From NCBI GenBank assembly GCA_013287375.1, contig JABDDX010000016.1:1-39803 (forward strand): DNA of 39,803 bases. Direction: 5' to 3'. The notes under the pieces are model-generated. The model saw only the letters and a program-made list of their open reading frames with translations, did no database searches and was not told the DNA's origin. Position numbers and translations under genes: made by a program. Below are positions 9,582-17,086 of the stretch, piece after piece (the stretch's first letter is position 1; each line of letters begins with the position of its first letter). This stretch comes from Bacteroidota bacterium (GTDB lineage Bacteria > Bacteroidota > Bacteroidia > Sphingobacteriales > Sphingobacteriaceae).

Positions 9582-10370
9582 ATGAAAAAATTAATAATAT
9601 TTGATCTCGACGGTACGCTTGCCCAAAGCAAGGCATCATTAGATGAGGAAATGGCCACACTTTTTAGCAGACTAATTGATACTGTTAAAGTTGCCATTAT
9701 ATCTGGCGGCGACTGGCCGCAGTTTGAGAAACAGGTGCTCTCGCATCTAACTAAAGAAAAACACCTCAAAAATTTATCAATACTGCCAACTTGCGGTACT
9801 AAATTCTATAGCTATAAACATGGCTGGAAGCTGCTTTACGCCGAAAACTTTACTGCCGGTGAAAAAACGCAAATCACAACAGCGCTTAACGAGGCCATAA
9901 AACAATCAAAAACAACTGTTACCAAAACATGGGGTGAACAAATTGAAGACAGGGGTAGCCAGATCACTTTTTCGGCGTTGGGCCAAAATGCACCATTGGA
10001 TCAGAAAAAAGGGTGGGACCCTAAATTTTTAAAACGCAAAAAGATAAAAGCCATCCTGGATAAAACGCTTTCAAATTTCTCGGTACAAATGGGAGGCGCT
10101 ACTTCTATCGATATTACAGAACCGGGAATTGATAAGGCTTATGGCATCCGCAAATTAAAATCCGTATTAGATATTAAAATAAGCGAGATGCTTTTTATAG
10201 GCGATGCTTTGTTTGATGGTGGTAATGATCACCCGGCACGCACAACTGGTGCCGATTGTATTCAGGTGCGGGATCCTGATGAAACCAAGCGGGTTATTGA
10301 AGCTATTATAGCGTGCCTGGGCGGTAAACCGGTAAAATTAAAACCAAAAAAGAAGATAGAAAATGGGTGA
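9582..10370 (+). CDS. HAD-IIB hydrolase, eukaryotic-type phosphomannomutase-like
   Basis: About 262 residues from the ATG at 9582, which places the nucleophile motif DLDGT at residues 8-12; an upstream in-frame ATG at 9567 is possible but adds only MDINH. The motifs resemble eukaryotic alpha-phosphomannomutases (PMM1/PMM2): DxDGTL, SGGDW in place of GGSDF, a cap region with GGATSIDITEPGIDKAYGIR, and GDALFDGGNDH near residue 207. The expected reaction is mannose-1-phosphate to mannose-6-phosphate. Placement between manA and a mannoside phosphorylase gives exactly that step a substrate and a consumer. The stop codon overlaps the next ATG by 8 bases, which suggests translational coupling. A simple sugar phosphatase is the alternative. 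Confidence 0.82.
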   Translation: MKKLIIFDLDGTLAQSKASLDEEMATLFSRLIDTVKVAIISGGDWPQFEKQVLSHLTKEKHLKNLSILPTCGTKFYSYKHGWKLLYAENFTAGEKTQITTALNEAIKQSKTTVTKTWGEQIEDRGSQITFSALGQNAPLDQKKGWDPKFLKRKKIKAILDKTLSNFSVQMGGATSIDITEPGIDKAYGIRKLKSVLDIKISEMLFIGDALFDGGNDHPARTTGADCIQVRDPDETKRVIEAIIACLGGKPVKLKPKKKIENG

Positions 10371-11436
10371 GTTTAAGCTACAGCGTTTAGGTATAATTAT
10401 GAAGCCTGAAGATGGCGATGCGATGGAAATAGAAGGAGTGCTCAACCCTGCTGCAATTCGCGGCAAGGATGGCCATCTTTATCTGTTTCCACGTATGGTG
10501 GCTAAAGGGAATTTTTCGCGTATAGGTATTGCAAGGGTAATATTTAATGATGCCGGCGACCCCGTTGATGTTGAGCGTTTAGGTATCGCATTGCAACCCG
10601 AAGCAGACTATGAGTTAAGGCCGGGTGGTGGAGGTTGTGAAGACCCGCGTATAACGTTTGTTGAGCCGCTCAATCATTATGTGATGAATTATGTGGCTTT
10701 TGGAGCGAATGGCCCACGCATAGCCATTGCCCGTTCAAATGATCTGATTAACTGGGAAAGGATTGGGTTGGCAAGGTTTACACCCTATGAAAAAATAAAG
10801 TTTGAAGGCGTTGATGATAAAGACTCATGCACTTTTCCATTACTTATAAAAAACCCCAACAATCATGATGAAATGGGGCTTTTGCACCGGCCGATATTCC
10901 CAGGCACCAGCCCCGAAGAGATCAAAGCAAAACATGGTCATCATGAAACTGATCGGGAGTGTGAAAGCATTTGGGTTTCCTATTGCAGGTTTGATACCGC
11001 TACACACCTACCTGTGAAAGGGGCAAGCTTTACCTCACACAAACGCCTGGCTGCGCCCGAGGCTTATTGGGAGAAATTAAAAATAGGTTGTGGAACGCCA
11101 CCTATTATGACTGATTTGGGGTGGATGATACTTTATCATGGTGTAAGTGAAATACCCGTACCAAACAGCGAGAAAACACAATTATGTTATTCAGCCGGAA
11201 TAATGATATTAGATAGGGAGCAGCCCACAAACATACTATACCGATCGGCTGAACCAATAATGAAGCCCGAACTACCTGAAGAACGGGTTGGTTTAATTGC
11301 TGATGTTGTTTTCCCTACCGGGATAGACAGGCGTAATGATATAGGTATGCCCAACAGGTTTGACGTTTATTACGGAATGGCTGATGACCGGATAGGCGTA
11401 GCCCGTTTAGATATCCCGAATGAATTACCCGGTTAA
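10363..11436 (+). CDS. Glycoside hydrolase family 130 mannoside phosphorylase-like
   Basis: A 357-residue five-bladed beta-propeller-type protein. The family motif GGGGCEDPR (Asp94) is present; the Asp of EDPR is the expected proton donor in GH130. Other features are LNPAAIRGKDGHLYLFPR near the N terminus, GCGTPPI, the LYHGV motif and FDVYYGMADDRIGVARLD at the C terminus. GH130 enzymes usually cleave beta-mannosides with phosphate to give alpha-mannose-1-phosphate; some members are plain hydrolases. No signal peptide is visible, so it is cytoplasmic, as expected for a phosphorylase. Its start lies inside the upstream phosphomannomutase-like gene. The subfamily, and so the exact disaccharide, cannot be set from the sequence alone. 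Confidence 0.9.
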   Translation: MGEFKLQRLGIIMKPEDGDAMEIEGVLNPAAIRGKDGHLYLFPRMVAKGNFSRIGIARVIFNDAGDPVDVERLGIALQPEADYELRPGGGGCEDPRITFVEPLNHYVMNYVAFGANGPRIAIARSNDLINWERIGLARFTPYEKIKFEGVDDKDSCTFPLLIKNPNNHDEMGLLHRPIFPGTSPEEIKAKHGHHETDRECESIWVSYCRFDTATHLPVKGASFTSHKRLAAPEAYWEKLKIGCGTPPIMTDLGWMILYHGVSEIPVPNSEKTQLCYSAGIMILDREQPTNILYRSAEPIMKPELPEERVGLIADVVFPTGIDRRNDIGMPNRFDVYYGMADDRIGVARLDIPNELPG

Positions 11437-12065
11437 AATAAAGAATATTTAGCTAGCCTAAAACAGGTATAAGTGATAATAGGCGAAGCCAAAATATCAA
11501 TAGAATAATGTATATGCTGTATTAATAAAAGACAGGCAACAGTGATGATGGCCCCGAGGGCTATCATCTTGTCTGATTTTTTATCAAGGCATAAAAATAT
11601 TAGCGTAAGGGTTGCTATATGGCCCGAAAAGAACAGATCTTTAGTAATACTAGCTTCGCCATAAAAAACACCCGTAAGCGGATCTGCCAGCGGTATCAAA
11701 CCGATAGGAGGGTTTAGTGCCACAAAGCTAATGGTTGCCATACGAACAAGGCATACTACAATCAGCGCCCAAACATATATTATATAAATTCTCGGCTTAT
11801 ACAATGCTCTGTACAAAATCAGCAAACCCATACCCCAAATAACGATGAATATAGCTACGGAAACGTTATGAGGTGGGATGGCAGCTAATACCCAATCGTG
11901 TAATACAACCCCATTACGTTGTTCAATTTTGTTGAAAAATTGGGGCATCAGCGCCAGGATGATAAATATCAGCACTGAACCAATAATCAATTTAGCCCTA
12001 TCAGATGTATTACTGATGGTTTCTTTCCAACTCTCTTTTATTGACAAACTTATATTTTGGGACAC
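11433..12065 (-). CDS. PAP2-like (sphingomyelin synthase-type) membrane protein
   Basis: A 210-residue multi-pass protein with about six hydrophobic segments. The motifs KDLFFSGHIATL and QHIHYSIDILAS give the SGH...HYxxDI arrangement of the PAP2-like C-terminal domain found in sphingomyelin synthase and related lipid phosphate phosphotransferases. The substrate is unknown. The start is GTG at 12065; no in-frame ATG is better placed, and a TAATTTTG promoter box lies at 12086-12093 on the minus strand. The gene ends overlapping the last bases of the convergent GH130 gene by 4 bases. Confidence 0.72.
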   Translation of the reverse strand: MSQNISLSIKESWKETISNTSDRAKLIIGSVLIFIILALMPQFFNKIEQRNGVVLHDWVLAAIPPHNVSVAIFIVIWGMGLLILYRALYKPRIYIIYVWALIVVCLVRMATISFVALNPPIGLIPLADPLTGVFYGEASITKDLFFSGHIATLTLIFLCLDKKSDKMIALGAIITVACLLLIQHIHYSIDILASPIITYTCFRLAKYSLF

Positions 12066-12085
12066 AGTTTAGACATTAGCGCGTG

Positions 12086-12093
12086 CAAAATTA
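12086..12093 (-). promoter_or_regulatory. Bacteroidota -7 box for the PAP2-like gene
   Basis: The minus-strand sequence TAATTTTG matches TAnnTTTG and lies 20 nt before the GTG start. No clear -33 element was identified. Confidence 0.55.
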
Positions 12094-12164
12094 ATATTTA
12101 CCGGCAATATTTAATTAATGTTAAACGAATATAAAATAATCAAAAAGTAAAAAAAGCATAAATT

Positions 12165-12185
12165 AAATGCATCATAGTTGCATTT
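12165..12185. promoter_or_regulatory. Perfect palindromic operator upstream of merC
   Basis: A perfect 7-7-7 inverted repeat, AAATGCA-N7-TGCATTT, ends 5 bases before the -7 box TATATTTG and so covers the -33 region. The size and symmetry (21 bp) are those of Fur-family operators. The second gene of the transcript encodes a Fur-family protein, so autoregulation, probably by zinc, is the natural reading (inference). Confidence 0.65.
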
Positions 12186-12190
12186 GTGAT

Positions 12191-12198
12191 TATATTTG
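12191..12198 (+). promoter_or_regulatory. -7 box for merC, predicted leaderless start
   Basis: TATATTTG is an exact TAnnTTTG box, with 4 nt (TAGC) between it and the ATG at 12203. In Bacteroidota transcription begins a few bases past this box, so the mRNA should start at or very near the ATG. Confidence 0.65.
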
Positions 12199-12202
12199 TA
12201 GC

Positions 12203-12604
12203 ATGGAATTTACCAAACTAACTGCTAAATTGGATAACATAGGGATGACTGCTTCAACATTATGCGCTATTCATTGCGCTCTTGTACCTATTTTTATAAC
12301 TGTTTTGCCATTAATTGGCCTTGGCTTTTTAGCAAACCCATGGTTTGAGTGGGGGATGATAATATTAGCTTTTATAATTGGTGTATCATCTATCAGTTCT
12401 TCGTATTTTCGCATGCATAGGCGTTTGGTTCCGTTGTTATTATTAAGTATAGGTTTTATAATAATTATACTTGGCCATCTTTTTATTACCGGTTGGCTTG
12501 AAGGTATTATTGTACCTTTGGGTGGGTTTACTATAGCAACGGCACATTTTATAAATTATAGGTATGTGGGTGCCTGTAAAGTTTGTAACCATGAGTCACA
12601 TTGA
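12203..12604 (+). CDS. MerC domain-containing membrane protein
   Basis: 133 residues from the ATG at 12203. Four hydrophobic segments, with the paired-cysteine motif TLCAIHCAL in the first and a C-terminal tail with CKVC and a final His (NHESH). This is the MerC family, small inner-membrane proteins associated with mercury or other soft/transition metal transport. The longer reading from 12167 would begin inside the operator and upstream of the promoter, so it is rejected. It is followed after 12 bases by a Fur-family regulator. That pairing, without other mer genes, suggests zinc or a related metal rather than mercury resistance (inference). Confidence 0.82.
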   Translation: MEFTKLTAKLDNIGMTASTLCAIHCALVPIFITVLPLIGLGFLANPWFEWGMIILAFIIGVSSISSSYFRMHRRLVPLLLLSIGFIIIILGHLFITGWLEGIIVPLGGFTIATAHFINYRYVGACKVCNHESH

Positions 12605-12616
12605 GCTCCATATTAA

Positions 12617-13048
12617 ATGACAGAAATAACCAATAATAGATTTGAGCATTTGCTTGATTTGCATCATTTAAAAAAAACCGGTCCAAGATTAAAAGTTTTG
12701 GCCATGATGTCTGCTAAAAATACAGCAACATCACAACCCGATTTGGAAGGTTTAATGGAAGATGTGGACCGTGTTACGCTCTATCGTATATTAAATGTAT
12801 TCGAAGAAAAAGGTATTATTCATAAAATATTTGATTTAAACGGAACAGCCAACTACGCCATTTGTACCTCTAACTGTCAGGAACATCTTCATCACGACGA
12901 ACATTTGCATTTTAATTGTATCGTTTGTAATAAGGTATATTGTTTAAATGACTTAAGTTTGCCGGCGTTCAACTTGCCACCCGGTTTTAAGGCTGATGGG
13001 TTCACACTTTACGCATCGGGCACGTGCCCGCAATGCAACAGAAAATAA
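12617..13048 (+). CDS. Fur-family metal regulator, Zur-like
   Basis: 143 residues. An N-terminal winged helix (RLKVLAMMSAKN... then DRVTLYRILNVFEEKGIIHKI) is followed by a dimerisation domain rich in metal ligands: HLHHDEHLHFNCIVC, then a second CxxC near the C terminus (CPQC). These two CxxC pairs form the structural zinc site of Fur proteins; the His cluster forms the sensing site. Coupling with merC and the palindrome ahead of merC point to a zinc sensor (Zur-like), but metal specificity cannot be read with certainty. It is the second of two Fur-family genes in the window. Confidence 0.85.
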   Translation: MTEITNNRFEHLLDLHHLKKTGPRLKVLAMMSAKNTATSQPDLEGLMEDVDRVTLYRILNVFEEKGIIHKIFDLNGTANYAICTSNCQEHLHHDEHLHFNCIVCNKVYCLNDLSLPAFNLPPGFKADGFTLYASGTCPQCNRK

Positions 13049-13137
13049 TTAAAATAAATAATACAATCAAACTAGGCTTAATCTGCTTTGGTGATAGTGA
13101 GGTTGATAGGTGAGTGGATAGAAACGATATATAATTA

Positions 13138-13974
13138 ATGAGAAAATATTTAATAAGAATAATTACAATTACTGGGATAGCGATACTGTTTTTTACAACC
13201 TATACTGCAATTGTATCCTTTACACTTCCACAACAAGACACCACGTCTGCTAAACCATTCAAAGTAAGAACTATTGTTATAGATGCCGGTCACGGAGGCA
13301 AAGATCCCGGGGCCCATGGCTCTTACTCGCTAGAAAAAACTGTAGCTTTGGATATTGCCTTGAAACTTCGTGATGCTATACATGAGAATTATCCGGGAAT
13401 AAAAGTTATTATGACACGCTCTGATAACACTTTTATTCCGCTAAATCACCGGTCTGAGATAGCCAATGATAATAATGCCAACCTGTTTATTTCAATACAC
13501 TGTAATTCATCGCCAGAGGGTACTGCAAGTATCGCCCATAAACAAAAAGGGGTAATGGTATTGGTATATAGTTACAAGCGAAAGGGTGAACAATTAGAGG
13601 CTGTACGTGAAAACTCATCCATCTACCAGGAAAAAAATTATAAAGAAACTTATGAGAGCTATGATGAAACCGACCCGGTGAATCAGATTGTTTTAAATAC
13701 CTACATGCAAAAATACCGCAAACAAAGCATTTTGTTTGGCGACTTGCTAATGGATCAGTTTAAGGCAACTGGCGATAGGGTTACTTTAGGCGTTAAAGAG
13801 CAAAGTGTGCTGGTATTAGCCCATAGCGGTATGCCAAATGTGTTGATAGAAACCGGTTTTATCAATAATCCGGAAGAGGAAGATTACCTTAATTCAGCAA
13901 GCGGGCAAGGCGAAATTGTTAGCTCGATTGTTAAAGCGATAGGGGAGTATAAAAATCAAGTAGACAGCAAATAG
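13138..13974 (+). CDS. N-acetylmuramoyl-L-alanine amidase (Amidase_3)
   Basis: 278 residues with an N-terminal membrane anchor or signal peptide (about 6-28). The zinc amidase signature is complete: VIDAGHGGKDPGAHG (His), SLEKTVALD (Glu), FISIHCNSS (His) and the catalytic Glu in VLIETGFINNPEEE. It cleaves the bond between MurNAc and L-Ala in peptidoglycan, in the periplasm, during cell separation or wall remodelling. A block between about residues 140 and 200 (Lys/Glu/Tyr-rich) resembles the regulatory insertion of AmiC-type enzymes. The stop codon directly abuts that of the convergent hydrolase gene, with no space for a separate terminator. Confidence 0.92.
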   Translation: MRKYLIRIITITGIAILFFTTYTAIVSFTLPQQDTTSAKPFKVRTIVIDAGHGGKDPGAHGSYSLEKTVALDIALKLRDAIHENYPGIKVIMTRSDNTFIPLNHRSEIANDNNANLFISIHCNSSPEGTASIAHKQKGVMVLVYSYKRKGEQLEAVRENSSIYQEKNYKETYESYDETDPVNQIVLNTYMQKYRKQSILFGDLLMDQFKATGDRVTLGVKEQSVLVLAHSGMPNVLIETGFINNPEEEDYLNSASGQGEIVSSIVKAIGEYKNQVDSK

Positions 13975-14787
13975 CTATAAATTAAAGGCCAATTGTTTTG
14001 CCCTGCCGATAACTGTATTTACCTCGCCAATGTGATAAACAGCCGTTTCTTCATATCTCGATGCTACTACAACTTCGGTACCGTTAGCGTTGCTGCTAAA
14101 AAGTTGATATACCAATTCGGGTGAGTTATTGTTTTTGGATAGATGGGCAAGTAATAAATGGGTCATAAACTCAGGCTTATGATTTATGAAAAGCTCCAAT
14201 GCCTGTTTGTTTGAAAGGTGACCATGACCGCCACGGATCCTTCGTTTTAAATGATAAGGGTAACCACCGTTATCCAGCATCTCATCATCGTAATTTGCCT
14301 CTAAAAATGCCGCGTGGCATTTGCTGAAATGTGTGATTAAATTTTCACAAGCTACACCAATATCAGTAAATACACCCACCGTAATATCCTTACATGTAAC
14401 AATAAAGCTATGAGGCTCAATAGCATCATGAAATTTAGAGAATGCTGTAATAGTTAACCCGCCGATAGTAACCGGATTATTGGCTATAAAATGAACTATT
14501 TGATAGTCTTCCGGAATAATGCGAAGATGTTTTAATGTTCCGGGAGTTATGTAAACTGGGATATTATGTTTTTTTGCCAGCACAGGCACACCGCTGATAT
14601 GATCGCTATGTTCGTGAGAAATAAATATGGCCTTTACTTTTTGGATGGATAAACCCAGCCTGAGCATGCGTTTTTCTGTTTCGCGACATGAAATTCCGGC
14701 ATCAATCAATACGGCTTCGTGCTCATTACCAACGTAATAGCAGTTTCCGTTACTCCCCGAATTTAATGATGTAATAAATAGCGACAT
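13975..14787 (-). CDS. MBL-fold metallohydrolase, YycJ/WalJ-like
   Basis: 270 residues from the ATG at 14787. N-terminal SLNSGSNGNCYYVG, metal motif SHEHSDH, then HDAIEPHSF, DIGVACENL and HLSNKQALEL match the YycJ/WalJ group of metallo-beta-lactamase-fold proteins, probable nucleases linked to cell-wall and DNA-repair functions in other phyla. A GTG-initiated longer form (14796) would begin inside the promoter box TATTTTTG (14796-14803), so the ATG is preferred. The gene is divergent from yceH. Confidence 0.85.
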   Translation of the reverse strand: MSLFITSLNSGSNGNCYYVGNEHEAVLIDAGISCRETEKRMLRLGLSIQKVKAIFISHEHSDHISGVPVLAKKHNIPVYITPGTLKHLRIIPEDYQIVHFIANNPVTIGGLTITAFSKFHDAIEPHSFIVTCKDITVGVFTDIGVACENLITHFSKCHAAFLEANYDDEMLDNGGYPYHLKRRIRGGHGHLSNKQALELFINHKPEFMTHLLLAHLSKNNNSPELVYQLFSSNANGTEVVVASRYEETAVYHIGEVNTVIGRAKQLAFNL

Positions 14788-14795
14788 TTCCACCA

Positions 14796-14803
14796 CAAAA
14801 ATA
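14796..14803 (-). promoter_or_regulatory. -7 box for the YycJ-like gene
   Basis: The minus-strand sequence TATTTTTG matches TAnnTTTG. It lies 8 nt before the ATG at 14787, so the leader would be only a few bases long. Confidence 0.5.
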
Positions 14804-14851
14804 CTCGCTTTTTAATCAAAAAACTTAAAATTTCAATACAAAATGGATGAT

Positions 14852-14859
14852 TATATTTG
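14852..14859 (+). promoter_or_regulatory. -7 box for yceH, predicted leaderless start
   Basis: TATATTTG with a 4-nt spacer (GCCC) to the in-frame ATG at 14864. This is the same box and the same spacing as at merC and gpmI. It lies within the apparent seven-codon N-terminal extension from 14843, which argues against that longer start. Confidence 0.62.
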
Positions 14860-14863
14860 GCCC

Positions 14864-15511
14864 ATGGATTCACCAAAAACTTTACCTGTACTTGATGCCC
14901 CTGAGCTACGTGTGCTCGGCGTACTAATGGAAAAAAGCAAAACCACACCGGATTATTATCCCATGACCGTTAATAGTTTGATAGCAGCCTGTAATCAAAA
15001 AACCAGTCGTAAACCGGTTGTGAATTATGATGAGGAGACAGTAGTGTTAGCTTTAAATACCCTGAAAAAGCGAGGATTGGTTTCAACAGCAACCGGCGGT
15101 TCAGATCGCTCAGTTAAATACAAGCACAATTTCGGAATTGTATTCCCGGTTGTCCCGTCAGAGGTAGCTATAATTTGTCTGCTGATCCTGCGCGGCCCGC
15201 AAACCCCGGGCGAGTTGAATACTAATTCCGGCCGTTTATACGAGTTTGAGTCTATTGAAGATGTGCAGGAAACCCTGGAGAAACTATCTGAAGGTGATAC
15301 ACCCTTTGTAGTTCAACTCCCTAGACGCCCAGGTCAAAAAGAAGTACGTTATGCGCATTTGTTAGCAGGTACGCCGGATTTAACAGAAGAAGCAAACGAC
15401 GAGCAGCCTGTTAGATCATCAGGTGAATTAGAAGCAAGGGTTAGCAAATTAGAACAAGAATTAGCTGCGTTAAGAGAAGCCTTCGATAATTTAATGAAGG
15501 AATTATCCTGA
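14864..15511 (+). CDS. yceH: YceH family protein (DUF480)
   Basis: 215 residues from the ATG at 14864. It has the typical start LDAPELRVLGVLMEKSKTTPDYYPMTVNSL, the conserved ACNQKTSRKPV block, two winged-helix units, RGPQTPGELNTNSGRLYEF, and LPRRPGQKEVRYAHLL, which together define the DUF480/YceH family. A C-terminal coiled coil follows (about 185-215, LEARVSKLEQELAALREAF). Function is unknown; a DNA- or RNA-binding role is suggested by the winged helices. It converges on the ORFan gene at 15520. Confidence 0.88.
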   Translation: MDSPKTLPVLDAPELRVLGVLMEKSKTTPDYYPMTVNSLIAACNQKTSRKPVVNYDEETVVLALNTLKKRGLVSTATGGSDRSVKYKHNFGIVFPVVPSEVAIICLLILRGPQTPGELNTNSGRLYEFESIEDVQETLEKLSEGDTPFVVQLPRRPGQKEVRYAHLLAGTPDLTEEANDEQPVRSSGELEARVSKLEQELAALREAFDNLMKELS

Positions 15512-15519
15512 TTAAGAAA

Positions 15520-16227
15520 TTAAACTTGTTCGGTTTCTATTTTGGCAGTTACATGTTTAATTCTTTTTTCCATTTGTAGCCGTGAATTATTGTTACCAAT
15601 TCGAGAACATGTACTGATTGCATCATTGATAAGTTTAGTTTCTTCACTTTTATTGTTTGTGTTTTTTTCAGCTGCAGCCCACATTAAATATGTGTCAGTA
15701 GTTAATATTCTTGTAGGGTCGTTATCGGGTAAATCAATTAACAAGGCTTCTTTATATTTACTTCTGCCTACTTCAATTTTACCTTGTCTAAAAAGAAATA
15801 ATGCATAACCTCTTAAATTCATATGCTTAATCGGTCCTGATTCTGATTTATCAATAGTTTTTTTCCAATAAAATTCAGCTTTTTGTGCGTCTCCAATATT
15901 GGCGTATGCTCCAGCCATAATATTACAATCTATTTCTGTAACTATCTTATCATATTTTAATATTAGAAAATCGGCATGGGCAACTAAAATTCTACGTTGA
16001 GAATTATAAATTCTTCTCATTTCAACAACCTCTACTTCCTCTGATCCCCCCTCTTTCCTTAACTTCGAGTTTTCAAAATTAATTTTAGTGACAGACTCTA
16101 ATGTATCACTTAGATTCTTTCTAATAGACCTTTGATTTTCTTTAGCTTTTTGAAAGAAATTTGAAAAAATTGATACTATTAAAGCTATAACGCTTATAAT
16201 AATAGTGTAATAATCTTTAGGTTGCAT
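15520..16227 (-). CDS. Hypothetical TPR-like membrane-anchored protein
   Basis: 235 residues, not recognised. One N-terminal membrane segment (about 8-24, YTIIISVIALIVSIFSNFF), a charged coiled-coil-like stretch, then helical pairs such as IMAGAYANIGDAQKAEFYWKKTID and LRGYALFLFRQGKIEVGRSKYKEALL that look like tetratricopeptide-type repeats. The cytoplasmic TPR part might bind a partner. The A+T-rich codon use and lack of a recognisable family make it an ORFan candidate sitting between conserved genes. A palindrome (16236-16258) ends 8 bases before its ATG. Confidence 0.6.
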   Translation of the reverse strand: MQPKDYYTIIISVIALIVSIFSNFFQKAKENQRSIRKNLSDTLESVTKINFENSKLRKEGGSEEVEVVEMRRIYNSQRRILVAHADFLILKYDKIVTEIDCNIMAGAYANIGDAQKAEFYWKKTIDKSESGPIKHMNLRGYALFLFRQGKIEVGRSKYKEALLIDLPDNDPTRILTTDTYLMWAAAEKNTNNKSEETKLINDAISTCSRIGNNNSRLQMEKRIKHVTAKIETEQV

Positions 16228-16235
16228 GAGTAAGA

Positions 16236-16258
16236 TATAGCTATTGTTAATAGCTATA
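16236..16258. repeat. AT-rich palindrome upstream of the TPR-like gene
   Basis: A perfect 10-bp inverted repeat TATAGCTATT / AATAGCTATA around a 3-base loop (GTT), 8 bases before the ATG of the ORFan and 14 bases past the LysE stop. No T run follows on the minus strand, so an operator is as likely as a weak transcript end. Confidence 0.5.
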
Positions 16259-16272
16259 AATATAAAAAAAAA

Positions 16273-16926
16273 TTAAGCGGACGGCGCTGCGAATATAAAG
16301 TGGGTAACCAATTTATCTAATATCACCAGGGAAGCTATAATAAGCGCTATACCTGCAACTTCATTAAGGCGGTGGATCATTTTAACGGAGATTCGTGCGC
16401 GTAATTTATCAGCATAAAAAGCTTTAGTGGTATCCATGCCAAATTGCACAATCAGGATAGTTAAAAACATGATGCCAATATCTAAGGAACGGTGATGAGA
16501 ACCAACCCTAAATAGGGTACTTGCAGCAGTTATAACTGTAACCCAGTGAAATAATAGGCTTGGATTGAATATGCACATGGCAAATCCTTTTAAAAAATAA
16601 CCAGCCCGGTTAATACTTGATGGTACAGAAGTTTTATAGGTGATCTCGGCTTTTTTAAAGAAGTAATATACCCCAACCGTGAACAAAATAGCACTGCCAA
16701 TTACCCCGGCAATAATTTTTTGTTGTTCAGATATATTAATATACTGCGACCCGAATAGCAGGCCGCCAACAAACACAACGTCGCTGCATACCACACCCAA
16801 TGCCAATGCAACACCGGCATGAAAGCCATTAGCAATACTAGTTTTAATTAAAGCGAAAAAAACAGGGCCTGTAAGGAAGGTCAGCACTAATCCAAACCCC
16901 AGTCCCGAAATAACAGCTTCTATCAT
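16273..16926 (-). CDS. LysE family transporter
   Basis: 217 residues with about six hydrophobic segments. The N-terminal GLGFGLVLTFLTGPVFFALIKTSIANGFHAG, with its GPVFFAL motif, and ALGVVCSDVVFV are the LysE/RhtB signature of amino acid and small-metabolite exporters of the inner membrane. FNPSLLFHWVTVITAAS matches the second conserved half. The substrate cannot be assigned. It is divergent from the sugar MFS transporter across a 160-base spacer in which no exact -7 box was found. Confidence 0.85.
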   Translation of the reverse strand: MIEAVISGLGFGLVLTFLTGPVFFALIKTSIANGFHAGVALALGVVCSDVVFVGGLLFGSQYINISEQQKIIAGVIGSAILFTVGVYYFFKKAEITYKTSVPSSINRAGYFLKGFAMCIFNPSLLFHWVTVITAASTLFRVGSHHRSLDIGIMFLTILIVQFGMDTTKAFYADKLRARISVKMIHRLNEVAGIALIIASLVILDKLVTHFIFAAPSA

Positions 16927-17086
16927 TAATTATAAGCTCAGTTGAACAATGCGAATATGCAATTTTTATCTCTTAAAAAAAGAAACTTAATGTTTCGACA
17001 CCATTAATTAAAAAAACACTGCTGTAATTCTAAAAAATCATTTATGTTAGTAGTTTAAATCAATTACTGTACAACCTAATTAAATA

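Noticed and set aside
12167..12202. Longer merC start at 12167
   Set aside because: It lies inside the palindromic operator and upstream of the -7 box, so it would not be on the mRNA.
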